A stretch of DNA of 27,983 nt from the NCBI GenBank assembly GCA_023246275.1, contig JAHFIS010000001.1, positions 2,321-30,303 of the forward strand, written 5' to 3'. This document shows positions 1-6,742 of the stretch, one piece after another; positions within the stretch are counted from its first letter, which is position 1; each line of letters begins with the position of its first letter. A program made the translations under genes and the position numbers. Source of the DNA: Candidatus Uhrbacteria bacterium. Lineage in GTDB: Bacteria; Patescibacteriota; Patescibacteriia; UBA9934; GWF2-40-263. The notes beneath the pieces were generated by a model. The model was not told where the DNA came from. It did not search any database and worked only from the letters and a program-made list of their open reading frames with translations.

Positions 1-2
1 CG

Positions 3-86
3 GACGTCTACGCGAGCTACCATTTGTCGCGCGACCCGTCGATTGGGATGCTTTCGGCGATCGCGATTCGGCACATCGTGGATTAA
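3..86 (+). CDS. C-terminal end of an unidentified protein (5' end outside window)
   Basis: Frame 3 reads about 27 residues from the window edge to a TAA at 84-86, ending in SIGMLSAIAIRHIVD. The other two forward frames give less protein-like sequence here. The tail is too short to assign a family. The next gene converges on it from the right, with only 31 bases between the two stop codons. A weak inverted repeat (75-82 with 111-118) spans the gap. Confidence 0.45.
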   Translation, partial: DVYASYHLSRDPSIGMLSAIAIRHIVD

Positions 87-117
87 CTGCGCGGATTTTT
101 GTAAAAAAATTCCACGA

Positions 118-597
118 TCAGTTGATCGCGGACGTGGCGGGATCGGGCCAGGCGGCCAGAAGGTTCGTGATCTCGCGGGAATAATCCTGCCTGGATCGGC
201 CGCGGACCGGGTTGCGATTGAGCCAGCCGAAGACGCGGAAGATGACCGGAGGGGCGAATTGGCGCCGAAGGAACCTCGCGACGCGGTCGGTAGCCCCGTG
301 GACGAGGTCGCGTTCGCCCGCTTGCCGGTCAAACGCGACGCTGGCGGGGAAAGCGTCGTCCAGCGCGTCCATGACGCTTCGGACCGCGTCGATCTCGGCG
401 GCCAGAATCGCGATTCCGAGCGCCAGGTCCTCTTGGATCCCCATGAGCCTCGCGCGATTGTAGCGTACGCAGACAAGCATTCGGACCCTCTCCGTGAGCA
501 GCGACCCGCAAAGCAGCTCCTCCTCGCCGTAGAAGCGGCGGACATACCGTTCGAACTGCCGGACGGAAGGATCGGTTTCGATGAACTCAGGAATCAC
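118..597 (-). CDS. Hypothetical protein, about 159 aa
   Basis: I do not recognise this protein. It is a soluble-looking, mostly helical protein rich in Arg, Glu, Leu and Val, with no signal peptide or membrane segment. Typical stretches are RQFERYVRRFYGEEELL and GIAILAAEIDAVRSVMDAL. The frame stays open upstream to a TTG at 648. I prefer the GTG at 595-597 because it has a GGAG Shine-Dalgarno six bases before it, and because the TTG lies inside the -35 box of a plausible minus-strand promoter (643-648). Starting at the TTG would give 176 aa. The gene is divergent from holA and convergent with the gene tail at 3-86. No clear terminator follows it. Confidence 0.6.
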   Translation of the reverse strand: MIPEFIETDPSVRQFERYVRRFYGEEELLCGSLLTERVRMLVCVRYNRARLMGIQEDLALGIAILAAEIDAVRSVMDALDDAFPASVAFDRQAGERDLVHGATDRVARFLRRQFAPPVIFRVFGWLNRNPVRGRSRQDYSREITNLLAAWPDPATSAIN

Positions 598-619
598 GAG
601 ATACTCCAGAAGCGTTACC

Positions 620-648
620 ACACTATCGGAATTCGGGCGTTTTGTCAA
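620..648 (-). promoter_or_regulatory. Possible promoter of the minus-strand hypothetical gene
   Basis: The minus strand reads TTGACA (643-648), a 17-bp spacer, then TAGTGT (620-625, three of six matches to TATAAT). Transcription would start near 613, just upstream of the SD and GTG start at 597. The -35 box lies almost exactly on the -35 box of the divergent holA promoter. Confidence 0.35.
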
Positions 649-670
649 TCGTCTCCCATCGCGATACTAT
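642..670 (+). promoter_or_regulatory. Promoter of holA, giving a nearly leaderless mRNA
   Basis: TTGTCA (642-647), a 17-bp spacer and TACTAT (665-670) match the sigma70 consensus well. The expected start point is about 677, only about 3 nt before the ATG at 680. No Shine-Dalgarno is visible, so the transcript is probably leaderless. Confidence 0.6.
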
Positions 671-679
671 GCGGTCACT

Positions 680-1639
680 ATGCTGATCCTCGTCTACGGC
701 GACGACACGTTTCGCGCGCAGGAGAAGGTGACCAAGCTGCGCGAGGCGTTTTTGGAGAAACACGACAAGGCCGGGTTCAACCTGGCGGAGTTTGCGTCGT
801 CGGACAAGCCGGGAGAGATTCTGCAGGCGGTGTCGAGTTTGCCGTTCATGGGATCGAAGCGCATGGTGGTGATTCGGGACTTGGTCGCCACGACGAAGGC
901 GGACGCGAAGGACCAGTGGGCGAGCCTGGCGAATACGCCGGATTCGTCCGTGGTCGTCCTTTGGGAAACGCTCGAGCCGAAGGCGCTGGAGAAGAAACCG
1001 CTGTTCGCGTTGCTGTCGAAAGGGACAGACGTTCACTTGTACGCGTGCCCGCTGTTGGAGGGACAAGCATTGTCGAAGTGGACGAGCGATCGGATCAAGG
1101 AACTGGGCGGGCAGATCGCGCCAGATGCGCTGCGCGAACTCTGCGACCGCGTCGGCGGCGACCTGTGGCAGATGGATGGCGATATCAGGAAGCTCGTCGC
1201 GTATTCCCCCCGACGTGCGATTGCGCTCTCCGACGTCGACCTGCTGGTCCGCGCCACGTTCGACGGCGAGATCTTCGCGCTCGTGGACGCGATCAGCCGA
1301 AGGGAACCGGCGCGCGCGATTCGCCTGCTCGAAGAAGAGCGTCTCGCGGGCGGCTCTGACTTCGCCATCTTCGGAATGCTCGCGCGGCAGGTACGTCTGT
1401 TGCTCGGGGCGCGCGCTTCGCTCGACGAGAACCCACGTGCCACGTCGTCGCAGCTCGCCGCCGACATGGAGCTCAATCCGTTCGTCGCGCAGAAGGCAAT
1501 CGACCAGGCGCGCAAGTTTACGCTCGACGATCTTCGGGCGACGCACGATCTTCTTTTTCGATATGACGCGGGGATGAAGTCGGGCGTGCTCGACGCGGAG
1601 CTGGCCGTGGACTTGGTGACGACCGCGCTGATCCGTTGA
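680..1639 (+). CDS. holA: DNA polymerase III subunit delta (HolA)
   Basis: This 319-residue protein has the usual length of bacterial delta, the clamp-loader subunit that opens the beta sliding clamp and helps load it on primed DNA. The N-terminus carries the family pattern VYGDDTFRAQEKV (residues 5-17). Around residue 159 it has GGDLWQMDGDIRKLVAYS, the typical delta motif at the end of the AAA+-like part. The C-terminal third is the helical collar-type domain. The frame is open from 581, but the ATG at 680 aligns with the family N-terminus and lies just downstream of a good promoter. It has no Shine-Dalgarno, which fits leaderless translation. The stop codon overlaps the -35 box of the next gene's promoter, and no terminator is seen, so some read-through into that gene is likely. 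Confidence 0.9.
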   Translation: MLILVYGDDTFRAQEKVTKLREAFLEKHDKAGFNLAEFASSDKPGEILQAVSSLPFMGSKRMVVIRDLVATTKADAKDQWASLANTPDSSVVVLWETLEPKALEKKPLFALLSKGTDVHLYACPLLEGQALSKWTSDRIKELGGQIAPDALRELCDRVGGDLWQMDGDIRKLVAYSPRRAIALSDVDLLVRATFDGEIFALVDAISRREPARAIRLLEEERLAGGSDFAIFGMLARQVRLLLGARASLDENPRATSSQLAADMELNPFVAQKAIDQARKFTLDDLRATHDLLFRYDAGMKSGVLDAELAVDLVTTALIR

Positions 1640-1664
1640 CATTCCCGCTCGCTTCTGCTATATT
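1636..1664 (+). promoter_or_regulatory. Strong promoter of the SPFH gene
   Basis: TTGACA (1636-1641) is a perfect -35 box that overlaps the holA stop codon. A 17-bp spacer leads to TATATT (1659-1664), preceded by TGC as in extended -10 promoters. Transcription should begin near 1671, giving a leader of about 48 nt. Confidence 0.75.
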
Positions 1665-1718
1665 TCCGGCTCGGTTTTCTTAGCGCATTCCGCGCGGATT
1701 GCCGATTCTGGAGGTCTC

Positions 1719-2801
1719 TTGAAGGTGGTTCCCTACTTGTTTCTTGCCTTGGCCGTAGCGGTGGCCGGCATGCTGCTCACGAACGTGACGTTCTGGCTGT
1801 TCAATCAGCCGAGCACGCTCGCCAACGTCTCCGGGCTGTTCCTGGGTCTCGCGACGACCATCGGCGAGACGGTCGCGATGGTCTGGATCGTGAGGCGGGT
1901 CGTCGGCCTGCTCAAGCCGTCCGGCATTCCGCCCGCCGTCGCCCTGCTGTTCGCGGCGATCGCGTCGTCGCAGCTCTCGGGCTGCACCACGATCGACCCA
2001 GGGCACGTCGGCGTCGTCATCAACATGAACGGCGACGACCGCGGCGTCGACGAGATCCCGCTGTCCACGGGCTGGGTCTGGTACAACCTGATCACGGAGA
2101 CGGTGTACAGCTACCCCACGTTCGTGCAGACCGCGGTGTGGACGAAGGACATCGGCGAGGGCAACCCGACGAACGAGGAGTTCTCCTTCGCGTCGAAGGA
2201 GGGACTCGTCATCAACGCGGACGTGTCGATCAGCTACCAGCTCGAGCCGGCGAAGGTCCCGGCGTTCTACGTGAAGTTCCGCAGCGACGACGTGACGAAG
2301 TTCACGAACGGCTTCCTCCACAACAGCGCGCGCGACGCCCTCAACGAGACGGCGAGCGAGTACGGCGTCGAGGACATCTACGGTCCCGGCAAGGAGGAGT
2401 TCCTCGCCAAGGTGCGCGCGCGGCTCACCGAGCAGGTCACGGACATCGGCGTCACCATCCAGCAGCTCGGGTTCGTCGGCGCGCTGCGCGTGCCGGACAC
2501 GGTGACCCAGGCGATCAACGCGAAGATCACGGCGACGCAGACCGCGATCCAGCGCGAGAACCAGCTGCGCCAGACCGAGGCCGAGGCCAAGATGGCGGTG
2601 GCCAAGGCCGAGGGCGAGGCGGCGGCGCAGATCGCCGCGGCAAGGGGCATCAGTGAGTCGAACGACCTCATCACGAAGTCGCTCTCGCACGAGCTGATCC
2701 TCTACCAGGCCGTGCAGAAGTGGGACGGCAAGCGCCCCATGGTCGAAGGCGCGGGCAGCGGGCTCATCATTTCGCTCCCCGCTGAGCAGACGGCCAAGTG
2801 A
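1719..2801 (+). CDS. SPFH/band-7 (prohibitin-like) membrane protein with extra N-terminal membrane region
   Basis: The SPFH domain starts at about residue 91 (TIDPGHVGVVINMNGDD). It is followed by an Ala/Glu/Lys-rich coiled coil at about 270-312 (QRENQLRQTEAEAKMAVAKA). SPFH proteins form oligomeric membrane scaffolds and often influence membrane proteases or microdomains. The partner here is unknown. The first 70 residues are unusual: hydrophobic segments at about 5-28 and 36-66. Then comes a lipoprotein-like stretch (LLFAAIASSQLSGC, lipobox LSGC at 86-89) directly before the SPFH domain, as if a small membrane protein had been fused to a lipoprotein-type prohibitin. The start is the TTG at 1719, with GGAGG at 1710-1714. 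GTG at 1725 has a better spacing and is an equal alternative. A terminator follows. Confidence 0.85.
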   Translation: MKVVPYLFLALAVAVAGMLLTNVTFWLFNQPSTLANVSGLFLGLATTIGETVAMVWIVRRVVGLLKPSGIPPAVALLFAAIASSQLSGCTTIDPGHVGVVINMNGDDRGVDEIPLSTGWVWYNLITETVYSYPTFVQTAVWTKDIGEGNPTNEEFSFASKEGLVINADVSISYQLEPAKVPAFYVKFRSDDVTKFTNGFLHNSARDALNETASEYGVEDIYGPGKEEFLAKVRARLTEQVTDIGVTIQQLGFVGALRVPDTVTQAINAKITATQTAIQRENQLRQTEAEAKMAVAKAEGEAAAQIAAARGISESNDLITKSLSHELILYQAVQKWDGKRPMVEGAGSGLIISLPAEQTAK

Positions 2802-2807
2802 GTCACT

Positions 2808-2836
2808 TCCGACGGATTCGTCCCGTCGGATTTTTT
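2808..2836 (+). terminator. Rho-independent terminator of the SPFH gene
   Basis: A perfect 8-bp stem (TCCGACGG at 2808-2815 with CCGTCGGA at 2823-2830) and a 7-nt loop are followed by six T (2831-2836). It starts 6 nt after the stop codon. Confidence 0.85.
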
Positions 2837-2844
2837 ATAAACTG

Positions 2845-2868
2845 AAAACCGCCGACACCAGTCGGCGG
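2845..2868 (-). terminator. Rho-independent terminator of the ABC exporter gene
   Basis: On the minus strand, an 8-bp GC-rich stem (2849-2856 with 2861-2868, 4-nt loop) is followed by TTTT (2845-2848). It sits back to back with the terminator of the converging SPFH gene. Confidence 0.8.
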
Positions 2869-2878
2869 CGTCCGTCTG

Positions 2879-4651
2879 CTACTCCGCGAACCCGCCCGCC
2901 TGGATGTCCCAGAGCTTGCGATACGTTCCTTTCTTTTTCAGCAGCTCCTTGTGCGTTCCCTGCGCGGAGATCTTTCCTCCCTCGATGACGAGGATGCGAT
3001 CCATCTCCATGATCGTCGAAAGCCGATGCGCGACCACGATGACCGTCTTGTCCTTCATCAGCTCGTGGAGGGCGTCCTGGATGAGACGCTCGGACTCGGA
3101 GTCGAGCGAGCTCGTGGCCTCGTCGAGCACGAGAATGGGCGCGTTCTTCACGATGGCGCGGGCGATGGCGACGCGCTGGCGCTCGCCGCCGGAGAGCTTC
3201 ACGCCGCGCTCGCCGACGTAGGTGCCGTAGCCGTCCGGCAGCTCGTCGATGAAGATGTCGCATCGCGCCCGCTTGGCCGCTTCCCTTACCTCCTCGTCCG
3301 TCGCGTCCTGCCTCCCGTAGCGGATGTTCTCCATCAGCGTGCGGTGGAACAGGATTGGCTCCTGAGGCACGAGCGAGATCTGGTCGCGCAGGCTGTCCTG
3401 CGTCGCCCTCGCGATGTCCTGGCCGTCGATGAGAATCCTTCCCTCGTCGACGTCGTAGAATCGGAACAGCAGCTTTGTGATCGTCGTCTTTCCGGCGCCG
3501 GACGGTCCGACGAGCGCGACCTTTTCCTTCGGTTTGATCGTCAGGTTGAAGCGTTCCAGAACGCAGCGCGTCTTTTGAAAGCAGAACGTCACGTCGTCGA
3601 ACTCGATTTGTCCCTTCGTCGCCACGATCGCCTTCGCGCCGCGCCGGTCGCGAACCTCGTGCGGCTCGAGGAGGAGCTCGGCCATCTCCTTTCCGTCCGC
3701 GAACGAGTCGTAGACGTGCCGGAACGAGCGGCCAATGTCCCACAGCTTGCGGAAGACGATCCCGAGCGACGTCTGGATAAGCGCGAGGTCGCCGAGCGTG
3801 AGAACGCCGCGCTTCCAGTAGACGATGCCGACCCACATGAGCGTAACGTCGATGCCGATCATGAGCATCCCCTGCGTCGCATTGATGAGCTCGTGGCGGT
3901 CCCAAGCGATGGTCTGCGCGTCGGCGTAGGCGCGGTTGGCCTTGCGAAACCGTCCGGCCTCGAACCCGCCCGACGGAAACAGCTTGATTGTGATCGCGTT
4001 CGTGATGGCGTCGGCGAGCACGCCGCCCGCCTCGGAATCCAGCCGCGCCCGCTCGATGTCCGCCTGCACGGCCCATCGCGACGCCATGACGTTGAACCAG
4101 ACGAACACGGCGCACCACAGGAGGAAGGCAATCGCAATTGGCGGAAATCGCAGAGCGAGAACGATCGTCGATCCTGTGACAATGACGACCGTCGGAAGGA
4201 GCTGGAACTCGATCTCGTCGGCGAGGCGCTCGAAGGCGCGTGACAGCCTGCCGATCTTTTTGACGAGCGACCCGCCGAAGTGGTCCGCGAAAAATCGATA
4301 CGAGTGGCCGAGCAGATATTCGAACGACGACTGCTCGAGATCGACCATCACGTTCGGCTGGAACCGGTCGGTGCTTAGCGCGATGACGCGCCAGAGGAGC
4401 CAGCCGAGCGCGCGCGTCGCGATCATCATCGAGAGCGCGGGCAGAAAGATCGCGATCGTTGCGACGGCCGGGGTTACCGAGCCGAGCGTGTCGAAGATCA
4501 TCTTGTAGAACCAGGGCTGAGCCGCGTCGAGGGCGGTCGCGAGGAGAATGCACCCGAGGATGAGGAAGACGCTCGATTTGTATTTTCGCGCGTGCCGCCA
4601 GAAGACAAGAAGGACATCTCTTGTCGTCGCGGAATTTTTTGTCGTTTCCAT
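2879..4651 (-). CDS. ABC transporter, fused permease and ATPase (exporter type)
   Basis: This is a 590-residue half-transporter with the standard layout. The membrane domain covers about 25-310, with hydrophobic segments near 27-45, 62-80, 152-185 and 262-280. The nucleotide-binding domain covers about 348-585. It has Walker A GPSGAGKTT (382-390), a Q-loop at SLVPQEP, the signature LSGGE (486-490), Walker B ILVLDE (506-511) and the switch His in AHRLSTI (542). All catalytic residues are present, so it should be active as a homodimer or with a partner encoded elsewhere. The family (MsbA/LmrA-like) exports lipids, peptides or drugs; the substrate cannot be read here. It is monocistronic, with its own extended -10 promoter and terminator. 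The ATG has no Shine-Dalgarno and lies about 3 nt from the predicted transcription start. Confidence 0.93.
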   Translation of the reverse strand: METTKNSATTRDVLLVFWRHARKYKSSVFLILGCILLATALDAAQPWFYKMIFDTLGSVTPAVATIAIFLPALSMMIATRALGWLLWRVIALSTDRFQPNVMVDLEQSSFEYLLGHSYRFFADHFGGSLVKKIGRLSRAFERLADEIEFQLLPTVVIVTGSTIVLALRFPPIAIAFLLWCAVFVWFNVMASRWAVQADIERARLDSEAGGVLADAITNAITIKLFPSGGFEAGRFRKANRAYADAQTIAWDRHELINATQGMLMIGIDVTLMWVGIVYWKRGVLTLGDLALIQTSLGIVFRKLWDIGRSFRHVYDSFADGKEMAELLLEPHEVRDRRGAKAIVATKGQIEFDDVTFCFQKTRCVLERFNLTIKPKEKVALVGPSGAGKTTITKLLFRFYDVDEGRILIDGQDIARATQDSLRDQISLVPQEPILFHRTLMENIRYGRQDATDEEVREAAKRARCDIFIDELPDGYGTYVGERGVKLSGGERQRVAIARAIVKNAPILVLDEATSSLDSESERLIQDALHELMKDKTVIVVAHRLSTIMEMDRILVIEGGKISAQGTHKELLKKKGTYRKLWDIQAGGFAE

Positions 4652-4659
4652 GTGCGGAC

Positions 4660-4668
4660 ATCATAGCA
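4660..4668 (-). promoter_or_regulatory. Extended -10 promoter of the ABC exporter (leaderless)
   Basis: The minus strand reads TGCTATGAT (4660-4668), an extended -10 element, with no convincing -35 box. The hexamer ends 8 nt before the ATG at 4651, so the predicted transcript starts within about 3 nt of the start codon. Confidence 0.5.
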
Positions 4669-4681
4669 CAGTCGCGCAAAG

Positions 4682-4707
4682 AAAAAACGCGCGCAGAGTA
4701 GCGCGCG
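4682..4707 (-). terminator. Rho-independent terminator of the CotH-like gene
   Basis: On the minus strand, a perfect 7-bp all-GC stem (4701-4707 with 4688-4694, 6-nt loop) is followed by six T (4682-4687). It lies immediately after the stop codon of the CotH-like gene and just upstream of the ABC exporter promoter. Confidence 0.85.
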
Positions 4708-4708
4708 G

Positions 4709-6223
4709 TCAGAGTGCCGTGTCGAGAACGGCCGTGTCGACGACTCCGGTGTCGACGGTCGCCGTGTCGACCGCTCCCGTGTCGCCGCATCCCGCCGAGC
4801 CGCCGGTATCCCAGGCGTACGGGTTGCTGCAGCCGTCGGGCATGACGTACGCCGCGAGTTCCTCGCGCGCCGCGTCGACGCGCGTCGAGTAGAACTCGTA
4901 CGCGACGGCGTACTCTCCGGCGTCGGGCGACCGGAGCATCCCGTCGCCTCCGTCGTCGCCCCAGGGCGCGGCGGCCGAGCGAAGGCGCTCGTACAGGTCG
5001 GGCAAGATCGTGTTCGCGGGGTCGAGCGCCTCCATCTGGTCGAGCAGGCCGTTACACGTGTCGACCGTCTCCTGCCAGCATTGCGAGTCGTACTCGCAGC
5101 CGACGGACATGGTGGAATATCCCCACAGGTCCATTCCGGTCCAGGCGCCGCCCCAGGCGAGGCCGGCGTTGATGTCCGTGGACCAGGGCATGACGCGGAA
5201 CTTCCCGTCGTCGCCCTCGATCATGACGATGTTGTTCAGGTTGTGAACGTAGTCGTCGCCGGTCTGGGCGTACCACGAGAGGCACATCTGGGTCTGGAAC
5301 GCCGGCCAGTCGAAGTACTCGGCCGTGGCGGCCTCGAATCCCTCCTGGTAGGCATTCGCGTCCACCGCGTCGGCGAACTCGGACAGGCGGTCGGTCGTGC
5401 ACCCGTCGTGCGTCTCGCAGAACTGGTTGATGGACGCCACGTTCGCGGCGCTGATGTCGTAGGAGTACCACTCCCAGATGTTCGCGCACCCGCCGCCAAA
5501 GAAGTCGGCGTGGTCCGCGCAGAACGCGGGCTTGTACACCTCGACGAAGGCGTACGGGACCAGAATCTTGTCGTCCTGCCACGGCGTTCCGCCCACGTAG
5601 GCGTAGCTCGTGCGCGGGACCGCGTAGCCCGCCGCGTCCCAGATGGACAGCGCGAGCGGCTCGCCGATCATCGAGCCGACGCTCTCGTTGTTGAGCCGGC
5701 CATGGTCGAGCAGCTCCGCGTAGTCGAAGTACTCGCCGTCCACGAACTCGTTGCTGTCGAGCGACAGGTTCGGGATGGTCGAGGTCGTCCACGTGGTGCC
5801 GGACGACTGGCCGACGACGGTCGCCTGGACCTTGCCGTAGTCCGCGGAGTTGGTCCCGTCGAACACGTACAGGTGGTCGGCATACGTGTCGCCGGACCCC
5901 TCGTCGTCGACCGAGTAGAGCGGCCCGTACCACCCGTAATCGCCGTTCTGCCAGTCTGCGTTCATCTGCGCGACCTGGGTTTCCGAGACGTCGAACCAGT
6001 ACACGACCCCGTCCTGCGCGAACGGATCGAGCGCGAGTTCCTCGGGGGTGACCGTGGGATCGAGCTCGCTCGGCGGGTCGATCTCCTGCCAGCCGGTGTC
6101 CTCGACCGTGGCGGGAACGGTCTCGGGACCGGTATCCTGCGCGACCTCGTACACGGTCTCGTAGTAGTTGTTCGTGACGGGCGCGGGCGTGGAACAGCCG
6201 GCGATGATGAGCAGAAGGAACAT
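4709..6223 (-). CDS. CotH-kinase-family lipoprotein with Asp-Thr-Gly repeat tail
   Basis: The 504-residue protein resembles the CotH family, whose founding member is an atypical protein kinase of Bacillus spore coats. Conserved-looking parts are RLNNESVGSMIGEPLAL (about 176-192), AVPRTSYAYV, and the core NLNNIVMIEGDDGKF...MPWSTDIN (328-351; D350 is a candidate metal ligand). The N-terminus MFLLLIIAGCS has a lipobox (IAGC) but no basic residue before it. Many Cys residues suggest disulfides outside the cytoplasm. The tail is a five-residue VDTG/VDTA repeat. I chose the ATG at 6223 because GAGG lies 4 nt upstream. The ATG at 6295 would add an Arg-rich n-region (MVRRRVRF) and lies about 10 nt after the predicted transcription start, so it is a serious alternative. 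The substrate is unknown. Confidence 0.75.
   Translation of the reverse strand: MFLLLIIAGCSTPAPVTNNYYETVYEVAQDTGPETVPATVEDTGWQEIDPPSELDPTVTPEELALDPFAQDGVVYWFDVSETQVAQMNADWQNGDYGWYGPLYSVDDEGSGDTYADHLYVFDGTNSADYGKVQATVVGQSSGTTWTTSTIPNLSLDSNEFVDGEYFDYAELLDHGRLNNESVGSMIGEPLALSIWDAAGYAVPRTSYAYVGGTPWQDDKILVPYAFVEVYKPAFCADHADFFGGGCANIWEWYSYDISAANVASINQFCETHDGCTTDRLSEFADAVDANAYQEGFEAATAEYFDWPAFQTQMCLSWYAQTGDDYVHNLNNIVMIEGDDGKFRVMPWSTDINAGLAWGGAWTGMDLWGYSTMSVGCEYDSQCWQETVDTCNGLLDQMEALDPANTILPDLYERLRSAAAPWGDDGGDGMLRSPDAGEYAVAYEFYSTRVDAAREELAAYVMPDGCSNPYAWDTGGSAGCGDTGAVDTATVDTGVVDTAVLDTAL
4716..4790 (-). repeat. 15-bp tandem repeat, five units, in the CotH-like gene
   Basis: Five imperfect 15-bp units built around GTGTCGA (plus strand) start at 4716, 4731, 4746, 4761 and 4776. 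They encode the repeated Asp-Thr tail. Such short tandem arrays can change length by slippage. Confidence 0.75.
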
Positions 6224-6311
6224 GGTGCCTCGGGGTTGTGTCGGATTCGACGAGATTGTCGAACGGTTGTGAAAACGAACCCTGCGCCGAACCATTACGG
6301 CGCAAGCGAGG

Positions 6312-6340
6312 ATGATAGCGGATTTTTGAGGGATTGTCAA
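6312..6340 (-). promoter_or_regulatory. Strong promoter of the CotH-like gene
   Basis: On the minus strand, TTGACA (6335-6340), a 17-bp spacer and TATCAT (6312-6317) form a near-consensus sigma70 promoter. The predicted start is about 6305. This rules out the longest possible ORF start at 6352 and leaves ATG 6295 or 6223. Confidence 0.7.
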
Positions 6341-6350
6341 CGCATCGATC

Positions 6351-6388
6351 AAAACAAAACGACCCAGCCGGTATGAACGGCGGGGTCG
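6351..6388 (-). terminator. Rho-independent terminator of rpsT
   Basis: On the minus strand, a two-part stem (CGACCC at 6383-6388 pairing with 6360-6365, then GCCG with CGGC inside, one mismatch) is followed by TTTTGTTTT (6351-6359). It starts about 8 nt after the rpsT stop. Confidence 0.8.
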
Positions 6389-6395
6389 GATTTGC

Positions 6396-6665
6396 CTATG
6401 CCTTCTTGATGGCGTTCAGCTTTCCCATCATGCGGCTCTTGAGGCGCGCGACGGTGTTCTTCTTCATGACCTTCTTGGAAGCCGACTTGTCCAGCTTTTT
6501 TCCGAGCAGGCGCGCGGCCTCCGCGGCGGCCGTCACTTCCTTCGAGGTGACCAGCTTGCGGAACTTCACGCGGAGCGACTTGATCTCGTCCTTCACCGCC
6601 TTGTTGCGCACGGCGCGCTTGAGCGACTGGCGAAGGGCCTTCTTTGCGTTTGCTTTTATCGGCAT
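6396..6665 (-). CDS. rpsT: 30S ribosomal protein S20
   Basis: This is an 89-residue, very basic, all-helical protein starting MPIKANAKKALRQS, the normal S20 opening, with the usual length of the family. S20 binds 16S rRNA early in assembly of the small subunit body. The later part, KKVMKKNTVARLKSRMMGKLN, matches the conserved C-terminal helix (K..IHKNTAARKKSRL in many bacteria). It is monocistronic, with its own strong promoter (6710-6738) and terminator. The leader is about 38 nt and has no obvious Shine-Dalgarno. In several bacteria S20 limits its own translation, but nothing visible here shows that. Confidence 0.93.
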   Translation of the reverse strand: MPIKANAKKALRQSLKRAVRNKAVKDEIKSLRVKFRKLVTSKEVTAAAEAARLLGKKLDKSASKKVMKKNTVARLKSRMMGKLNAIKKA

Positions 6666-6709
6666 ATCGTATGTGTTCCCGTGAGCGTGGGAATAAATAG
6701 CGTGAGGGG

Positions 6710-6738
6710 AGTATAGCCCGGGGTTTGGAAAAGGTCAA
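6710..6738 (-). promoter_or_regulatory. Promoter of rpsT
   Basis: On the minus strand, TTGACC (6733-6738), a 17-bp spacer and TATACT (6710-6715) each match the consensus at five of six positions. The predicted start is near 6703. The promoter fills the gap between the stop codon of the upstream gene (6743) and rpsT. Confidence 0.72.
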
Positions 6739-6742
6739 TGAT

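Noticed and set aside
75..118. Inverted repeat ATCGTGGA/TCCACGAT between the first two genes
   Set aside because: The loop is 28 nt and the T-run lies inside it rather than after the stem, so it does not qualify as a rho-independent terminator.
43..1359. Long plus-strand open frame across the first minus-strand gene and holA
   Set aside because: It crosses a divergent promoter and two better genes. Its Arg/Pro/Gly-rich composition is typical of an out-of-frame reading of GC-rich DNA.
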